From an uncultured Verrucomicrobiales bacterium (GTDB lineage Bacteria > Verrucomicrobiota > Verrucomicrobiia > Verrucomicrobiales > Akkermansiaceae), in the NCBI GenBank assembly GCA_937901085.1, contig CALCHQ010000032.1, forward strand, positions 1-64,000: DNA of 64,000 bases, in the 5' to 3' direction. Positions 24,183-31,543 of the stretch are shown here, piece after piece. How positions within the stretch are numbered: the first letter of the stretch is position 1; every line of letters begins with the position of its first letter. The translations under genes were made by a program, and so were the position numbers. Under the pieces are notes generated by a model. That model was not told the DNA's origin, did no database searches, and saw only the letters and a program-made list of their open reading frames with translations.

Positions 24183-25440
24183 TATACCATAATGACCTGT
24201 TGAGGTCAACTTCAGAACATTTAGTCAGGCGGCGAAGTGGTCGCGCAGGGTATACCATAATGACCTGTTGAGGTCAACTTCAGAACGGAAGTGGGGCGGC
24301 TTGTTGATAAATCACGGTTATACCATAATGACCTGTTGAGGTCAACTTCAGAACTTGAGTATGGATATTATATTTTTCATGTTGGCTATACCATAATGAC
24401 CTGTTGAGGTCAACTTCAGAACGCATGTAATGCTGCAAATGTCGGACATGTTCGTATACCATAATGACCTGTTGAGGTCAACTTCAGAACAGCAGCATTG
24501 CTGTACACAAGGCGGTGGCAGATATACCATAATGACCTGTTGAGGTCAACTTCAGAACCTTTACCATAAGCGTAAACATTGAACAGTGCTATACCATAAT
24601 GACCTGTTGAGGTCAACTTCAGAACACACATTCAAAACACCGTTCTATGTAAAAAAGTATACCATAATGACCTGTTGAGGTCAACTTCAGAACAAGGTTC
24701 TGTGAACAATGGCATTGACTTTGTGTATACCATAATGACCTGTTGAGGTCAACTTCAGAACAACAATTAAAAGAAGAACAATCCAAAATCAAATATACCA
24801 TAATGACCTGTTGAGGTCAACTTCAGAACTACAGATTCGGAGCATTATTCCATGTGTTGCGTATACCATAATGACCTGTTGAGGTCAACTTCAGAACTAC
24901 GTTAGCGTACCCGGTGATGACGGTTTTCTTATACCATAATGACCTGTTGAGGTCAACTTCAGAACGACGGTGTTGGTGCAGCCATATTGATGCCTTTATA
25001 CCATAATGACCTGTTGAGGTCAACTTCAGAACTACCTGATGGAGGTGCGCTGCAATGGAGCCACTATACCATAATGACCTGTTGAGGTCAACTTCAGAAC
25101 CTGAGACTCAAAACAGAACAAGCACAAATGACTATACCATAATGACCTGTTGAGGTCAACTTCAGAACTCGTTGACGTCTTTGATGCCGCTGTGTATGCC
25201 TATACCATAATGACCTGTTGAGGTCAACTTCAGAACGCCGTTTTCTTTTTTCGTTCAGCCATAACTCTTATACCATAATGACCTGTTGAGGTCAACTTCA
25301 GAACGCCAGCTGGAAATCATATCGACACACCGCAGCTATACCATAATGACCTGTTGAGGTCAACTTCAGAACAATATCCCATTTGTCCTTATACTCATGA
25401 GCCGTATACCATCATGCCCCGGTGGGGGATAGAGCCTAAT
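24183..25440 (-). CRISPR. CRISPR array: 18 identical 36-bp repeats plus one degenerate repeat
   Basis: Repeat starts: 24183, 24251, 24319, 24387, 24455, 24523, 24590, 24658, 24726, 24794, 24862, 24930, 24997, 25065, 25133, 25201, 25269 and 25337; a degenerate copy is at 25405. All 18 are identical. Spacers are 32 nt except two of 31 (24559-24589 and 24966-24996). In the crRNA sense (minus) the repeat starts GTTCTGAAGTTGACC, has an internal hairpin TGACCT-CAAC-AGGTCA, and ends TTATGGTATA like other II-C repeats. Each repeat contains TTGACC, 17 bp, then TATA preceded by TGG: an extended -10 promoter firing into the next spacer. Protein-like reading frames across the array are artefacts of the repeats. 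Confidence 0.97.
25405..25440 (-). repeat. Degenerate terminal CRISPR repeat with conserved hairpin geometry
   Basis: It lies exactly 32 nt after repeat 18. On the crRNA strand the last 11 bases before the spacer still contain ATGGTATA, keeping the extended -10. The -35 and the GTTCTGAAG end are lost. The stem is now CCCC/GGGG with a 4-nt loop at the same positions as the CCT-core stem of the intact repeats. Confidence 0.7.
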
Positions 25441-25472
25441 CATCCATCAGCCCACGATGAAGCACCTTGCTG

Positions 25473-25567
25473 CAAAAACGATATTCTCACTCTGTTCGAA
25501 CGATATTTCTGCCTGTGGCAAAAACGATATTGCGCTGCGCGCAACGATATCCGCCGGCAGAAGCCGG
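25473..25567. repeat. Second short-palindrome array with ACGATAT linkers
   Basis: Between the array and purC, four ACGATAT linkers (about 25479, 25500, 25524 and 25544) separate small palindromes, clearest at 25510-25520 (TGCC/GGCA), 25530-25544 (TTGCGC/GCGCAA, loop TGC) and 25554-25567 (CCGGC/GCCGG). The design matches 2674-2946. No gene is visible between 25441 and 25711. Confidence 0.6.
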
Positions 25568-25590
25568 TGAACGGGGAGACGGGGGAGAAA

Positions 25591-25639
25591 TTCTACTTTC
25601 AACATTCAAAATTCTACATTCTACATTCAGCGTTCCTTT
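25591..25639. repeat. Degenerate heptanucleotide tandem repeat upstream of purC
   Basis: Seven consecutive 7-nt units beginning TTC: TTCTACT, TTCAACA, TTCAAAA, TTCTACA, TTCTACA, TTCAGCG, TTCCTTT. It ends 5 bp before the purC promoter. Confidence 0.65.
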
Positions 25640-25643
25640 GGGC

Positions 25644-25671
25644 TTGACTTTGGGGCATGGGTGGGTATACT
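25644..25671 (+). promoter_or_regulatory. Promoter of the purine cluster (purC)
   Basis: TTGACT (25644-25649), 16-bp spacer, TATACT (25666-25671). The ATG is 40 nt further on, so this transcript has a real leader. Confidence 0.65.
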
Positions 25672-25711
25672 TTCCGCGGGGAGAGAAACCGAAAAGCCCC
25701 CGCATACAATC

Positions 25712-26416
25712 ATGGAACCTATTTACGAAGGCAAAGCCAAGAGACTGTTCACGACGGAAAATCCGGAAGTTCTGCGCATGGAGTACAAGGACTCCGCCAC
25801 CGCATTCAATGGTGTGAAGAAGGAAGACTTCGAGAACAAGGGCCGTTTTAACAAGGCTATCACCCTCATCATCTACCGCATGCTGGAAGAAAAGGGTGTG
25901 AAGACCCACCTGGTGGACGATGTGGACGACATCAACCTGCTGGTAAAGAGGGTTTCCATTATGCCGCTGGAGGTGATTGTGCGCAACGTGGCTGCCGGTT
26001 CGTTCTCCAAGCGCATGGGCGTGGCCGAGGGCACGGAGTTCAAGAAGCCCATCGTGGAGTTCTCCTACAAGGATGACGCCCTCAACGACCCCTTCATCAA
26101 CGATGACTACGCCCGCGAGATGGGCGCCGCCACCGAGGAGGAATGCGCTTCCATCAAGCAGATGGCCCTGCTCATCAATGAGACGCTCAAGGAGTTCTTC
26201 ATGACCGCCAACCTGCGCCTCATCGACTTCAAGATTGAGTTCGGCCGCCTGGCCAGCGACCCCAGCCAGATTGTGCTGGCCGACGAGATTTCTCCGGATA
26301 CCTGCCGTCTGTGGGATGTTGCCACGGGCAAGAAGATGGACAAGGACCGTTTCCGCCAGGGACTCGGCGGCTTCATGGAAGCCTACGCCGACGTGCTGGA
26401 CCGCCTGCAGAAGTAA
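25712..26416 (+). CDS. purC: SAICAR synthetase
   Basis: Phosphoribosylaminoimidazole-succinocarboxamide synthase (234 residues) joins aspartate to CAIR in de novo purine synthesis. It starts MEPIYEGKAKRLF, the family start; an in-frame ATG at 25661 lies inside the promoter and is rejected. SIMPLEVIVRNVAAGSFSKR and IVLADEISPDTCRLWD are the two family signatures, and LIDFKIEFG lines the ATP site. A terminator-like hairpin lies between it and purS. Confidence 0.95.
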   Translation: MEPIYEGKAKRLFTTENPEVLRMEYKDSATAFNGVKKEDFENKGRFNKAITLIIYRMLEEKGVKTHLVDDVDDINLLVKRVSIMPLEVIVRNVAAGSFSKRMGVAEGTEFKKPIVEFSYKDDALNDPFINDDYAREMGAATEEECASIKQMALLINETLKEFFMTANLRLIDFKIEFGRLASDPSQIVLADEISPDTCRLWDVATGKKMDKDRFRQGLGGFMEAYADVLDRLQK

Positions 26417-26426
26417 TTTTCCAACC

Positions 26427-26463
26427 GGCCACCGGTGGCAATGCGCCCGCCGGTGGCCTTTTT
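26427..26463 (+). terminator. Hairpin with T-run after purC
   Basis: GGCCACCGG (26427-26435) pairs with CCGGTGGCC (26450-26458), followed by TTTTT. It may end most purC transcripts or act as an attenuator within the cluster. Confidence 0.7.
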
Positions 26464-26506
26464 ACCTTACCGCGCGCCCGCGCAAACCCCAAGAAAACAA
26501 ACCCAT

Positions 26507-26956
26507 ATGGCAACACTGACGTTTGAAGTATTCAGCCGTTTCCAATCGGCCACGGACGCCAACAAGCTGCTCTACACGCCGATTGCAGACCAGCTGACCT
26601 ACAACCACACCCGCCTGTACACCATTGAGTGCGAGGGCGATCTCGAAGCCGCCGCCGCTTACATGCGCAGCGTGCTGGTGGATTCCATCTCCCAGAAAGT
26701 GCAGGAGGACGGCACCCCCGCGCTGAGCGGCGAGCTGTTCAGCATTTCCTACGGCATCAAGAAGGGTGCGCTGGATCTGGAGAAGGAGGCCATCCTGACC
26801 AATTACCGCGGCCGCAAGGGACTGCCCTTCAACATCACGGCGCTCACCATCACCCAGAAGGTGTATGTGTTCGGCCAGGGCGATGCCGCTGCGCTTTCGG
26901 CACGTTTCTGCAAGGACGTGTGCAACCCCGCCATCCACACTTGGAAAATCAACTAA
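26507..26956 (+). CDS. purS: Tandem PurS-like subunit of FGAM synthase
   Basis: 149 residues, about twice the usual PurS (80-90). Each half resembles PurS: residues 1-70 end in RLYTIECEGDLEAAAAYMRSVLVDSIS, and 78-149 run from LFSISYGIKKGALDLEKEAI to KVYVFGQGDAAALSARFCKDVCNPAIHTWKI, matching the PurS pattern of GxxDPEGxAI, KVYELELEGD and LLANPVI. PurS normally dimerises and bridges PurL and PurQ for ammonia transfer, so the duplication may be a fused dimer (inference). The ATG at 26507 gives the conserved strand TLTFEVFSRF. Its place between purC and purL supports the call. Confidence 0.75.
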   Translation: MATLTFEVFSRFQSATDANKLLYTPIADQLTYNHTRLYTIECEGDLEAAAAYMRSVLVDSISQKVQEDGTPALSGELFSISYGIKKGALDLEKEAILTNYRGRKGLPFNITALTITQKVYVFGQGDAAALSARFCKDVCNPAIHTWKIN

Positions 26957-26960
26957 AAGT

Positions 26961-26988
26961 ACGAATTACGAGTTACGAATTACGAATT
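26961..26988. repeat. Heptanucleotide tandem repeat between purS and purL (ACGAATT type)
   Basis: Four 7-nt units: ACGAATT, ACGAGTT, ACGAATT, ACGAATT. Confidence 0.7.
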
Positions 26989-26996
26989 AAAAAATT

Positions 26997-27031
26997 CAAT
27001 CGTCATTTGTCAATCGTCAATAGTCAATTCA
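26997..27031. repeat. Heptanucleotide tandem repeat upstream of purL (CAATCGT type)
   Basis: Five 7-nt units: CAATCGT, CATTTGT, CAATCGT, CAATAGT, CAATTCA. An 18-nt part recurs exactly at 30291-30308. Confidence 0.7.
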
Positions 27032-27038
27032 AAAAATT

Positions 27039-29432
27039 ATGGCAACGTATCGTACCATTCCTGTCCGCAACCTGAGCGAAGCCGAGCTGACCGCGCTGAG
27101 CCAGAACATGAAACTTTCCCTTTCCACCGAAGATATGCTGGTGGTGCAGCAGATTTTCTGCGAGATTGACCGCGACCCCACGGATGTGGAGCTCGAGGTA
27201 ATCGCCCAGACCTGGTCTGAACACTGCAAGCACCGCATCTTCGCCGCCACCATCAACCACACGGTGGATGGCCAGACGGAGGAGATTAAGAGCATGTACA
27301 AGACCTTCATCCAGAGCACCACGAAGGAACTCATGGCCAAGAAGCCCGGTTTTGTGCTGAGCTGCTTTGTGGATAACGCCGGCTTCATCAAGCTGGACGA
27401 CAAGCTTTCTGTGTGCCTGAAGGCCGAAACGCACAACCACCCCTCTGCCATTGAGCCCTACGCCGGTGCCAACACGGGTCTGGGCGGTGTGATCCGCGAC
27501 ATTCTGGGCGCGGGCAAGGGCGCCAAGCCCATTGCCAACCTGGATGTGTTCTGCTTCGGCGCCCCCGATACTCCGCAGGAGATGGTGGAGGGGCACAACA
27601 TCATCCACCCGCTGGGCATCATGCGCGGCGTGGTACACGGCGTACGCGACTACGGCAACCGCATGGGTATTCCCACCACGAGCGGCGCCATCCAGTTCGA
27701 CCCCACCTACATCTACAACCCGCTTGTATTCTGCGGCACCGCTGGTGTGATTCCGCAGGAGGACATTGCCAAGGAAATGAAGCCCGGTCTGGCCGTGGTG
27801 GTCATCGGCGGCCGCACCGGCAAGGACGGCCTGCACGGTGCCACCTTCTCCTCTGCCGCCATGGGTGAAGCTTCTGCCGAGGAAGACCAGCAGGCCGTAC
27901 AGATTGGCAACCCCATCGAGGAAAAGAAGACGCTGGACGTGATTCTGGAAGCCCGCGAGCGCGGCCTCATCGAGTTCGTGACCGACTGCGGCGCCGGTGG
28001 TTTCTCCTCCGCTGCGGGTGAAATGCTTTCCGAGACCGGCGGCAACCTGTACCTGGAGCGCGCCCCGCTCAAGGAGACCAACATGCTTTCCTGGCAGATT
28101 TTCCTTTCCGAGTCCCAGGAGCGTATGGTAATGGCCGTGAAGCCGGAGAACCTCGATGAGCTGCAGAAGCTGGCCGATACCTTCCAGACGGAAATGACCG
28201 TGCTGGGTGAATCCAACGACAGCGGCGTGCTGCGCGTGTGGCACAACGGCGAGTGCGTAGTGGAGATGGATAACTCCAAGCTGCACGACGCCCCCATCAA
28301 GAAGCTGACCTCCGTGTTCACCAAGGGCGAAGCCAGGACCGGTCTGGCGCTGGATGATTCTGACCTGGCCGGCGACCTGAAGAAGCTCTTCGGCGACTTC
28401 GCCATCGTTTCCCGCGAACCCATCATCCGCGAATACGACCACGAGGTGCAGGGCAACACCGTGCTGAAGCCGCTTGCCGGCGCCAGCGCCGATGCCCCGC
28501 AGGACGCCTCCGTCATCGATATCGACGGTTCCGACAAGCTCATGTCCCTGGCTCTGGCCATTCTGCCGGAGTGGGGCAAGACCGACCCCTACGCCATGGG
28601 CACCGGCACCGTGGACGAAACCGTGCGCCAGCTGGTGCTGGCCGGTACCAACCCGGACAAGATTGCCCTCCTTGATAACTTCTGCATGGGCAACCCCGAA
28701 GAACCCACCGAGCTGGGCCGCATCGTGGAATGCGCCAAGGGCATCCGCAGCGCCGCTCTGGCCTACGGTGCCCCCTACGTTTCCGGTAAGGACAGCTTCT
28801 ACAACTACTTCGAGACCGAGGACGGCCCGGTGAACATCCCCGTCACCTTCCTCTGCTCCGGCTTCGGCGTGGTAGAGGATGCCTCTCATGTGCGTGGTGC
28901 TTCCCTGCGCCGCAACAACAGCGCCATCTTCATGGTCGGCAACACCGAGGACGAAATGGGTGCCTCTGTCTACGCCCGCCAGAAGGGCATCTCCGGCGCC
29001 AAGGTGCCGCAGACCGACTGCGCGAAGAACTACGAACTCTACAAGGCCTACTACAACAAAGCCCTCACCCAGGGTCTGGTGCTGTCCGCCCACGACCTCT
29101 CGGAAGGTGGTCTTGCCGTGGCAGCAGCCGAAATGGCCTTCTCCGGCATCGGCGGCATGAAGCTCGACCTGGACGCCCTGCCCACCGTGAACGGCTGGCA
29201 GAACAACGCCGTGCCCTGCTTCTCCGAAAGCACCGGCCGCTTCCTCGTGGAAGTGGACGAAGACATGGCCGCTGAGTTCGAAGCCGCCATGGCTGGCTTC
29301 CCCTGCGCCCGCATCGGCTCCGCCACCACCGACGGTCAGCTCACCATCACCGCCAAGGGCAGCACCGTGCTGCAGGCTGAGATTGCCGAGCTGAAGAGCA
29401 TCTGGAAGAACGGCCTCACCCCGTTCTATTGA
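27039..29432 (+). CDS. purL: Phosphoribosylformylglycinamidine synthase, PurL subunit
   Basis: 797-residue ATP-dependent amidotransferase subunit that makes FGAM from FGAR with ammonia from PurQ; small-type PurL. VIAQTWSEHCKHRIFAATI carries the catalytic His, CLKAETHNHPSAIEPYAGANTGLGGVIRDILGAG the ATP and metal site, and VTDCGAGGFSSAAGEM and LSAHDLSEGGLAVAAAE the second half of the pseudo-duplicated AIRS-like fold. Length is close to the usual 720-760. The gaps on both sides hold heptanucleotide repeats. Confidence 0.95.
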   Translation: MATYRTIPVRNLSEAELTALSQNMKLSLSTEDMLVVQQIFCEIDRDPTDVELEVIAQTWSEHCKHRIFAATINHTVDGQTEEIKSMYKTFIQSTTKELMAKKPGFVLSCFVDNAGFIKLDDKLSVCLKAETHNHPSAIEPYAGANTGLGGVIRDILGAGKGAKPIANLDVFCFGAPDTPQEMVEGHNIIHPLGIMRGVVHGVRDYGNRMGIPTTSGAIQFDPTYIYNPLVFCGTAGVIPQEDIAKEMKPGLAVVVIGGRTGKDGLHGATFSSAAMGEASAEEDQQAVQIGNPIEEKKTLDVILEARERGLIEFVTDCGAGGFSSAAGEMLSETGGNLYLERAPLKETNMLSWQIFLSESQERMVMAVKPENLDELQKLADTFQTEMTVLGESNDSGVLRVWHNGECVVEMDNSKLHDAPIKKLTSVFTKGEARTGLALDDSDLAGDLKKLFGDFAIVSREPIIREYDHEVQGNTVLKPLAGASADAPQDASVIDIDGSDKLMSLALAILPEWGKTDPYAMGTGTVDETVRQLVLAGTNPDKIALLDNFCMGNPEEPTELGRIVECAKGIRSAALAYGAPYVSGKDSFYNYFETEDGPVNIPVTFLCSGFGVVEDASHVRGASLRRNNSAIFMVGNTEDEMGASVYARQKGISGAKVPQTDCAKNYELYKAYYNKALTQGLVLSAHDLSEGGLAVAAAEMAFSGIGGMKLDLDALPTVNGWQNNAVPCFSESTGRFLVEVDEDMAAEFEAAMAGFPCARIGSATTDGQLTITAKGSTVLQAEIAELKSIWKNGLTPFY

Positions 29433-29437
29433 TACAC

Positions 29438-29470
29438 ACTTCGTACTTCTAACCTCGTACTTCGTACTTC
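29438..29470. repeat. Heptanucleotide tandem repeat between purL and purQ (ACTTCGT type)
   Basis: Units ACTTCGT, ACTTCTA, ACCTCGT, ACTTCGT and a partial ACTTC; it ends 3 bp before the purQ ATG. Confidence 0.7.
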
Positions 29471-29473
29471 AAT

Positions 29474-30181
29474 ATGCCTCACGCATTACTTCTCAAATAC
29501 CCCGGCACCAACTGCGACGTCGAAACCGCACGCGCCCTCAACGCCGCCGGTTTCTCCACCCAGGTGCAGCCCATCGCCACCGCCACCCCGGCCCATGTGG
29601 CCAAGGCCCAGCTCGTCGTTTTCTCCGGCGGCTTCTCCTACGGTGACTATGTGATGAGCGGCCGCCTGGCCCAGCTGGAAACCGAGCGTTTCCTGGGCGA
29701 TGCCCTGCAGAAGCACCACGCCAACGGCGGCTTCCTCTTCGGCATCTGCAACGGCTTCCAGATTCTCACCAAGCTGAGCATCCTGCCCAAGGCCTCCCTC
29801 ATCTGGAACAAGAGCGAGCGCTTCGAATGCATGTGGGACAAGCTGGTGAAAGTGGCCCCCAACTGCCCCTACACCACCTACCTGCCCGAAAACTTCGAGC
29901 TTCCCTCCGCCCACGCTGAAGGCCGTCTCGTCTGCGAACCCGGCGACGCCCAGAAATACCTCGACTCCGGCTGCGTTGCCCTCCAGTACGCCGATAACCA
30001 CAACGGTTCCGAACTCCGCATCGCCGGCCTCATGGACCCCACCGGTCGCGCCATGGGCCTCATGCCCCACCCCGAACGCTTCCTCAAGCCCCGCCACCAC
30101 TACGACCCGGATTGGTCCGGCGACCCCGACTGGGGCTGGGGCTACTACTTCTTCAAGGGCGCCTATGATGCGATTAAGTGA
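29474..30181 (+). CDS. purQ: Phosphoribosylformylglycinamidine synthase, glutaminase subunit
   Basis: 235-residue class I glutamine amidotransferase supplying ammonia to PurL. YPGTNCDVETARAL at the start, FSGGFSYGDYV, nucleophile Cys92 in FGICNGFQIL, and the PHPERF His-Glu pair make the triad. The PurQ-specific insertion around WNKSERFECMWDKL is present. The gene ends the purine cluster; a strong terminator follows at 30216. Confidence 0.95.
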   Translation: MPHALLLKYPGTNCDVETARALNAAGFSTQVQPIATATPAHVAKAQLVVFSGGFSYGDYVMSGRLAQLETERFLGDALQKHHANGGFLFGICNGFQILTKLSILPKASLIWNKSERFECMWDKLVKVAPNCPYTTYLPENFELPSAHAEGRLVCEPGDAQKYLDSGCVALQYADNHNGSELRIAGLMDPTGRAMGLMPHPERFLKPRHHYDPDWSGDPDWGWGYYFFKGAYDAIK

Positions 30182-30208
30182 TTAATGACTAATGATTAGT
30201 GATTAATT
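30181..30208. repeat. Heptanucleotide tandem repeat after purQ (ATTAATG type)
   Basis: Four 7-nt units: ATTAATG, ACTAATG, ATTAGTG, ATTAATT, beginning at the last base of the purQ stop codon. Confidence 0.65.
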
Positions 30209-30215
30209 TTCACAC

Positions 30216-30254
30216 ATCCGCCGCGGTTCGTTCTGAGCCGCGGCGGATTTTTTC
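30216..30254 (+). terminator. Terminator of the purine cluster
   Basis: ATCCGCCGCGG (30216-30226) pairs with CCGCGGCGGAT (30238-30248), then a T-run. The left arm with its flank (CATCCGCCGCGGTTC, 30215-30229) recurs at 30444-30458, exactly where the SNF2 fragment stops. Confidence 0.85.
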
Positions 30255-30290
30255 CGGATGTTGAATGTATTGAATTCCGCAGGGCAGAAG

Positions 30291-30311
30291 CAATCGTCAA
30301 TAGTCAATCAT
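30291..30311. repeat. Heptanucleotide tandem repeat upstream of the ECF sigma operon
   Basis: Three 7-nt units, CAATCGT, CAATAGT, CAATCAT; the first 18 nt are identical to 27011-27028. Confidence 0.6.
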
Positions 30312-30336
30312 CCATCTCCTTCGAATATTTGTAGAG

Positions 30337-30365
30337 TTGACAAAGGCCGGGGGGATGGCTAGACT
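30337..30365 (+). promoter_or_regulatory. Promoter of the SNF2 gene fragment, possibly serving the ECF sigma operon
   Basis: TTGACA (30337-30342), 17-bp spacer, TAGACT (30360-30365). It is homologous to the SNF2 promoter at 40041-40070 and is the only clear promoter upstream of the sigma-factor gene, about 200 nt away. Confidence 0.6.
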
Positions 30366-30371
30366 GGGAGC

Positions 30372-30443
30372 ATCGCAGAACAACCCACATTTTCGTTGAG
30401 TCTTGCCGGTGGACGGCTGGGAGTGGTGCCGGCAGGGGCTTTT
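30372..30443 (+). pseudogene. 5' fragment of a duplicated SNF2 helicase gene
   Basis: 72 nt match the first 24 codons of the SNF2 gene (40077-40148) with only four differences (CTG/TTG, AGC/AGT, CTG/CTT, GGC/GGA), all synonymous. Homology extends upstream through the -10. It stops abruptly at 30444, where a copy of the purQ terminator arm begins. The open frame continues to a TGA at 30537-30539 (55 codons). Nothing else is visible between 30459 and the sigma gene. Confidence 0.75.
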
Positions 30444-30575
30444 CATCCGCCGCGGTTCACACAGAGACACTGCAGATTTTATAAAAAAACGCACAACAAC
30501 AGCAATAAATGGTACTGCATCCTGCGTCCATGTAAATGAAACAGGATGATACATGATTCAACAGAAGGGGGCAAC

Positions 30576-31100
30576 ATGCCCGATTGGGAATCCTGGCTGA
30601 ATGAGTACGGGCCGCGGCTGATGCTCTATGCGCGCCAACGCACCCGCAACATGGCCGATGCAGAAGATGTGCTGCAAAATGCGCTTATCGAACTACTCAG
30701 GGTTACCCGGAAGGGAGAATTCCGGCGCAGTCAGGAACAATGGGTTGCCTATGTCATCCGTTGCATCCGCACCAAAGCCATAGATCTGGGCAAAGCCAGT
30801 GCCCGCCAGCAGGCCACTGCCATGGCCGCAGCCCAGGAAGCCCCCACCCGCTACACGGAAATGCCTTGGTTAACCAGCACAATGGATACCAGATTCCGGC
30901 AGCAATGCATCGAAAAAGTCTTGCGGGAGATGCGACCGGATTACGCCGAAGTCGTGATTCTGCACATATGGGAATCTCTGACCTTCCGCGAAATTGCCAC
31001 GATTCTGAACGAGAACCCCGCCACCATCGCCACCCGGTACCGCGCAGCGCTGCGATTATTCCGCCAGAATCTCGAACACGAAATAAACCGACCGGAATGA
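30576..31100 (+). CDS. ECF-type RNA polymerase sigma factor
   Basis: 174-residue sigma factor of the extracytoplasmic-function class. Region 2 is at the N-terminus (LMLYARQRTRNMADAEDVLQNALIELL, with the core-binding DAEDVLQ helix). Region 4 is at the C-terminus (LREMRPDYAEVVILHIWESLTFREIATILNENPATIATRYRAALR, the HTH that reads the -35). The ATG at 30576 has a clear AGAAGGGGG ribosome site and is preferred to 30546. The next gene overlaps by ATGA and encodes a one-TM protein, as in sigma/anti-sigma pairs. Confidence 0.85.
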   Translation: MPDWESWLNEYGPRLMLYARQRTRNMADAEDVLQNALIELLRVTRKGEFRRSQEQWVAYVIRCIRTKAIDLGKASARQQATAMAAAQEAPTRYTEMPWLTSTMDTRFRQQCIEKVLREMRPDYAEVVILHIWESLTFREIATILNENPATIATRYRAALRLFRQNLEHEINRPE

Positions 31101-31543
31101 AACCAGAAATACCCGACATTCATGACCTTGCCCGGCAGCATCCGGCAGCAGCCCTGCCGCCGGATGTACGGGCTCGTATTCTGGCGGCCCTGGCGCAGGA
31201 AGAACGCGAATGCGCAGCAGATGAAGCCCTGGAACACGAACTACTCACACAATACACACCGTCTCCCATTGTCTGTAACGCACAGCAGCACGTATCTGCC
31301 ACTGCATATCACGTTTTCCGGAAAAAGCACTACATAACAGCTGCCGCTGCCCTGGTGCTGGGCGCTTTCTCTGTATGTCTATTGCAGCAGAACGCCGATT
31401 CACCGCAGGCAGGCACGCCGCGCCTCATCATGCAACGCGAAAACCAGCAGGACACCTTCATTCTGGAAGATAGCGACCAGAGCCGTATTGTTATCCGGGT
31501 ACAATCGCCCCCTCCCCCGCCGCTGCCTGAAAACCTCATATGA
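31097..31543 (+). CDS. Single-pass membrane protein, candidate anti-sigma factor
   Basis: 148 residues: a soluble N-terminal region of about 75 residues rich in charged helices (PDVRARILAALAQEERECAADEALEHELL), one membrane segment (YITAAAALVLGAFSVCLL, about 77-96) and a periplasmic tail ending in a Pro run. Position directly after the sigma gene with 4-bp overlap, size and topology fit an anti-sigma factor, but the zinc-finger HxxxCxxC motif of that family is absent. The following gene also overlaps by ATGA. Confidence 0.55.
   Translation: MKPEIPDIHDLARQHPAAALPPDVRARILAALAQEERECAADEALEHELLTQYTPSPIVCNAQQHVSATAYHVFRKKHYITAAAALVLGAFSVCLLQQNADSPQAGTPRLIMQRENQQDTFILEDSDQSRIVIRVQSPPPPPLPENLI

Noticed and set aside
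24280..25023. Several short frames with repeated STGHYGI peptides
   Set aside because: They are the CRISPR repeats read as protein.
24219..25404. Self-targeting spacers
   Set aside because: No obvious match between spacers and the rest of the window on reading, but this is not an exhaustive search; a full alignment against the genome and phage sets would decide.
25405..25440. Degenerate repeat considered as a tracrRNA anti-repeat
   Set aside because: It lies in phase with the array, has lost the GTTCTGAAG end that tracrRNA must pair with, and has no terminator in the right place.
30459..30545. Possible small gene between the SNF2 fragment and the sigma gene
   Set aside because: AT-rich with no ribosome site or conserved peptide; only the continuation of the fragment frame to 30539 is open.
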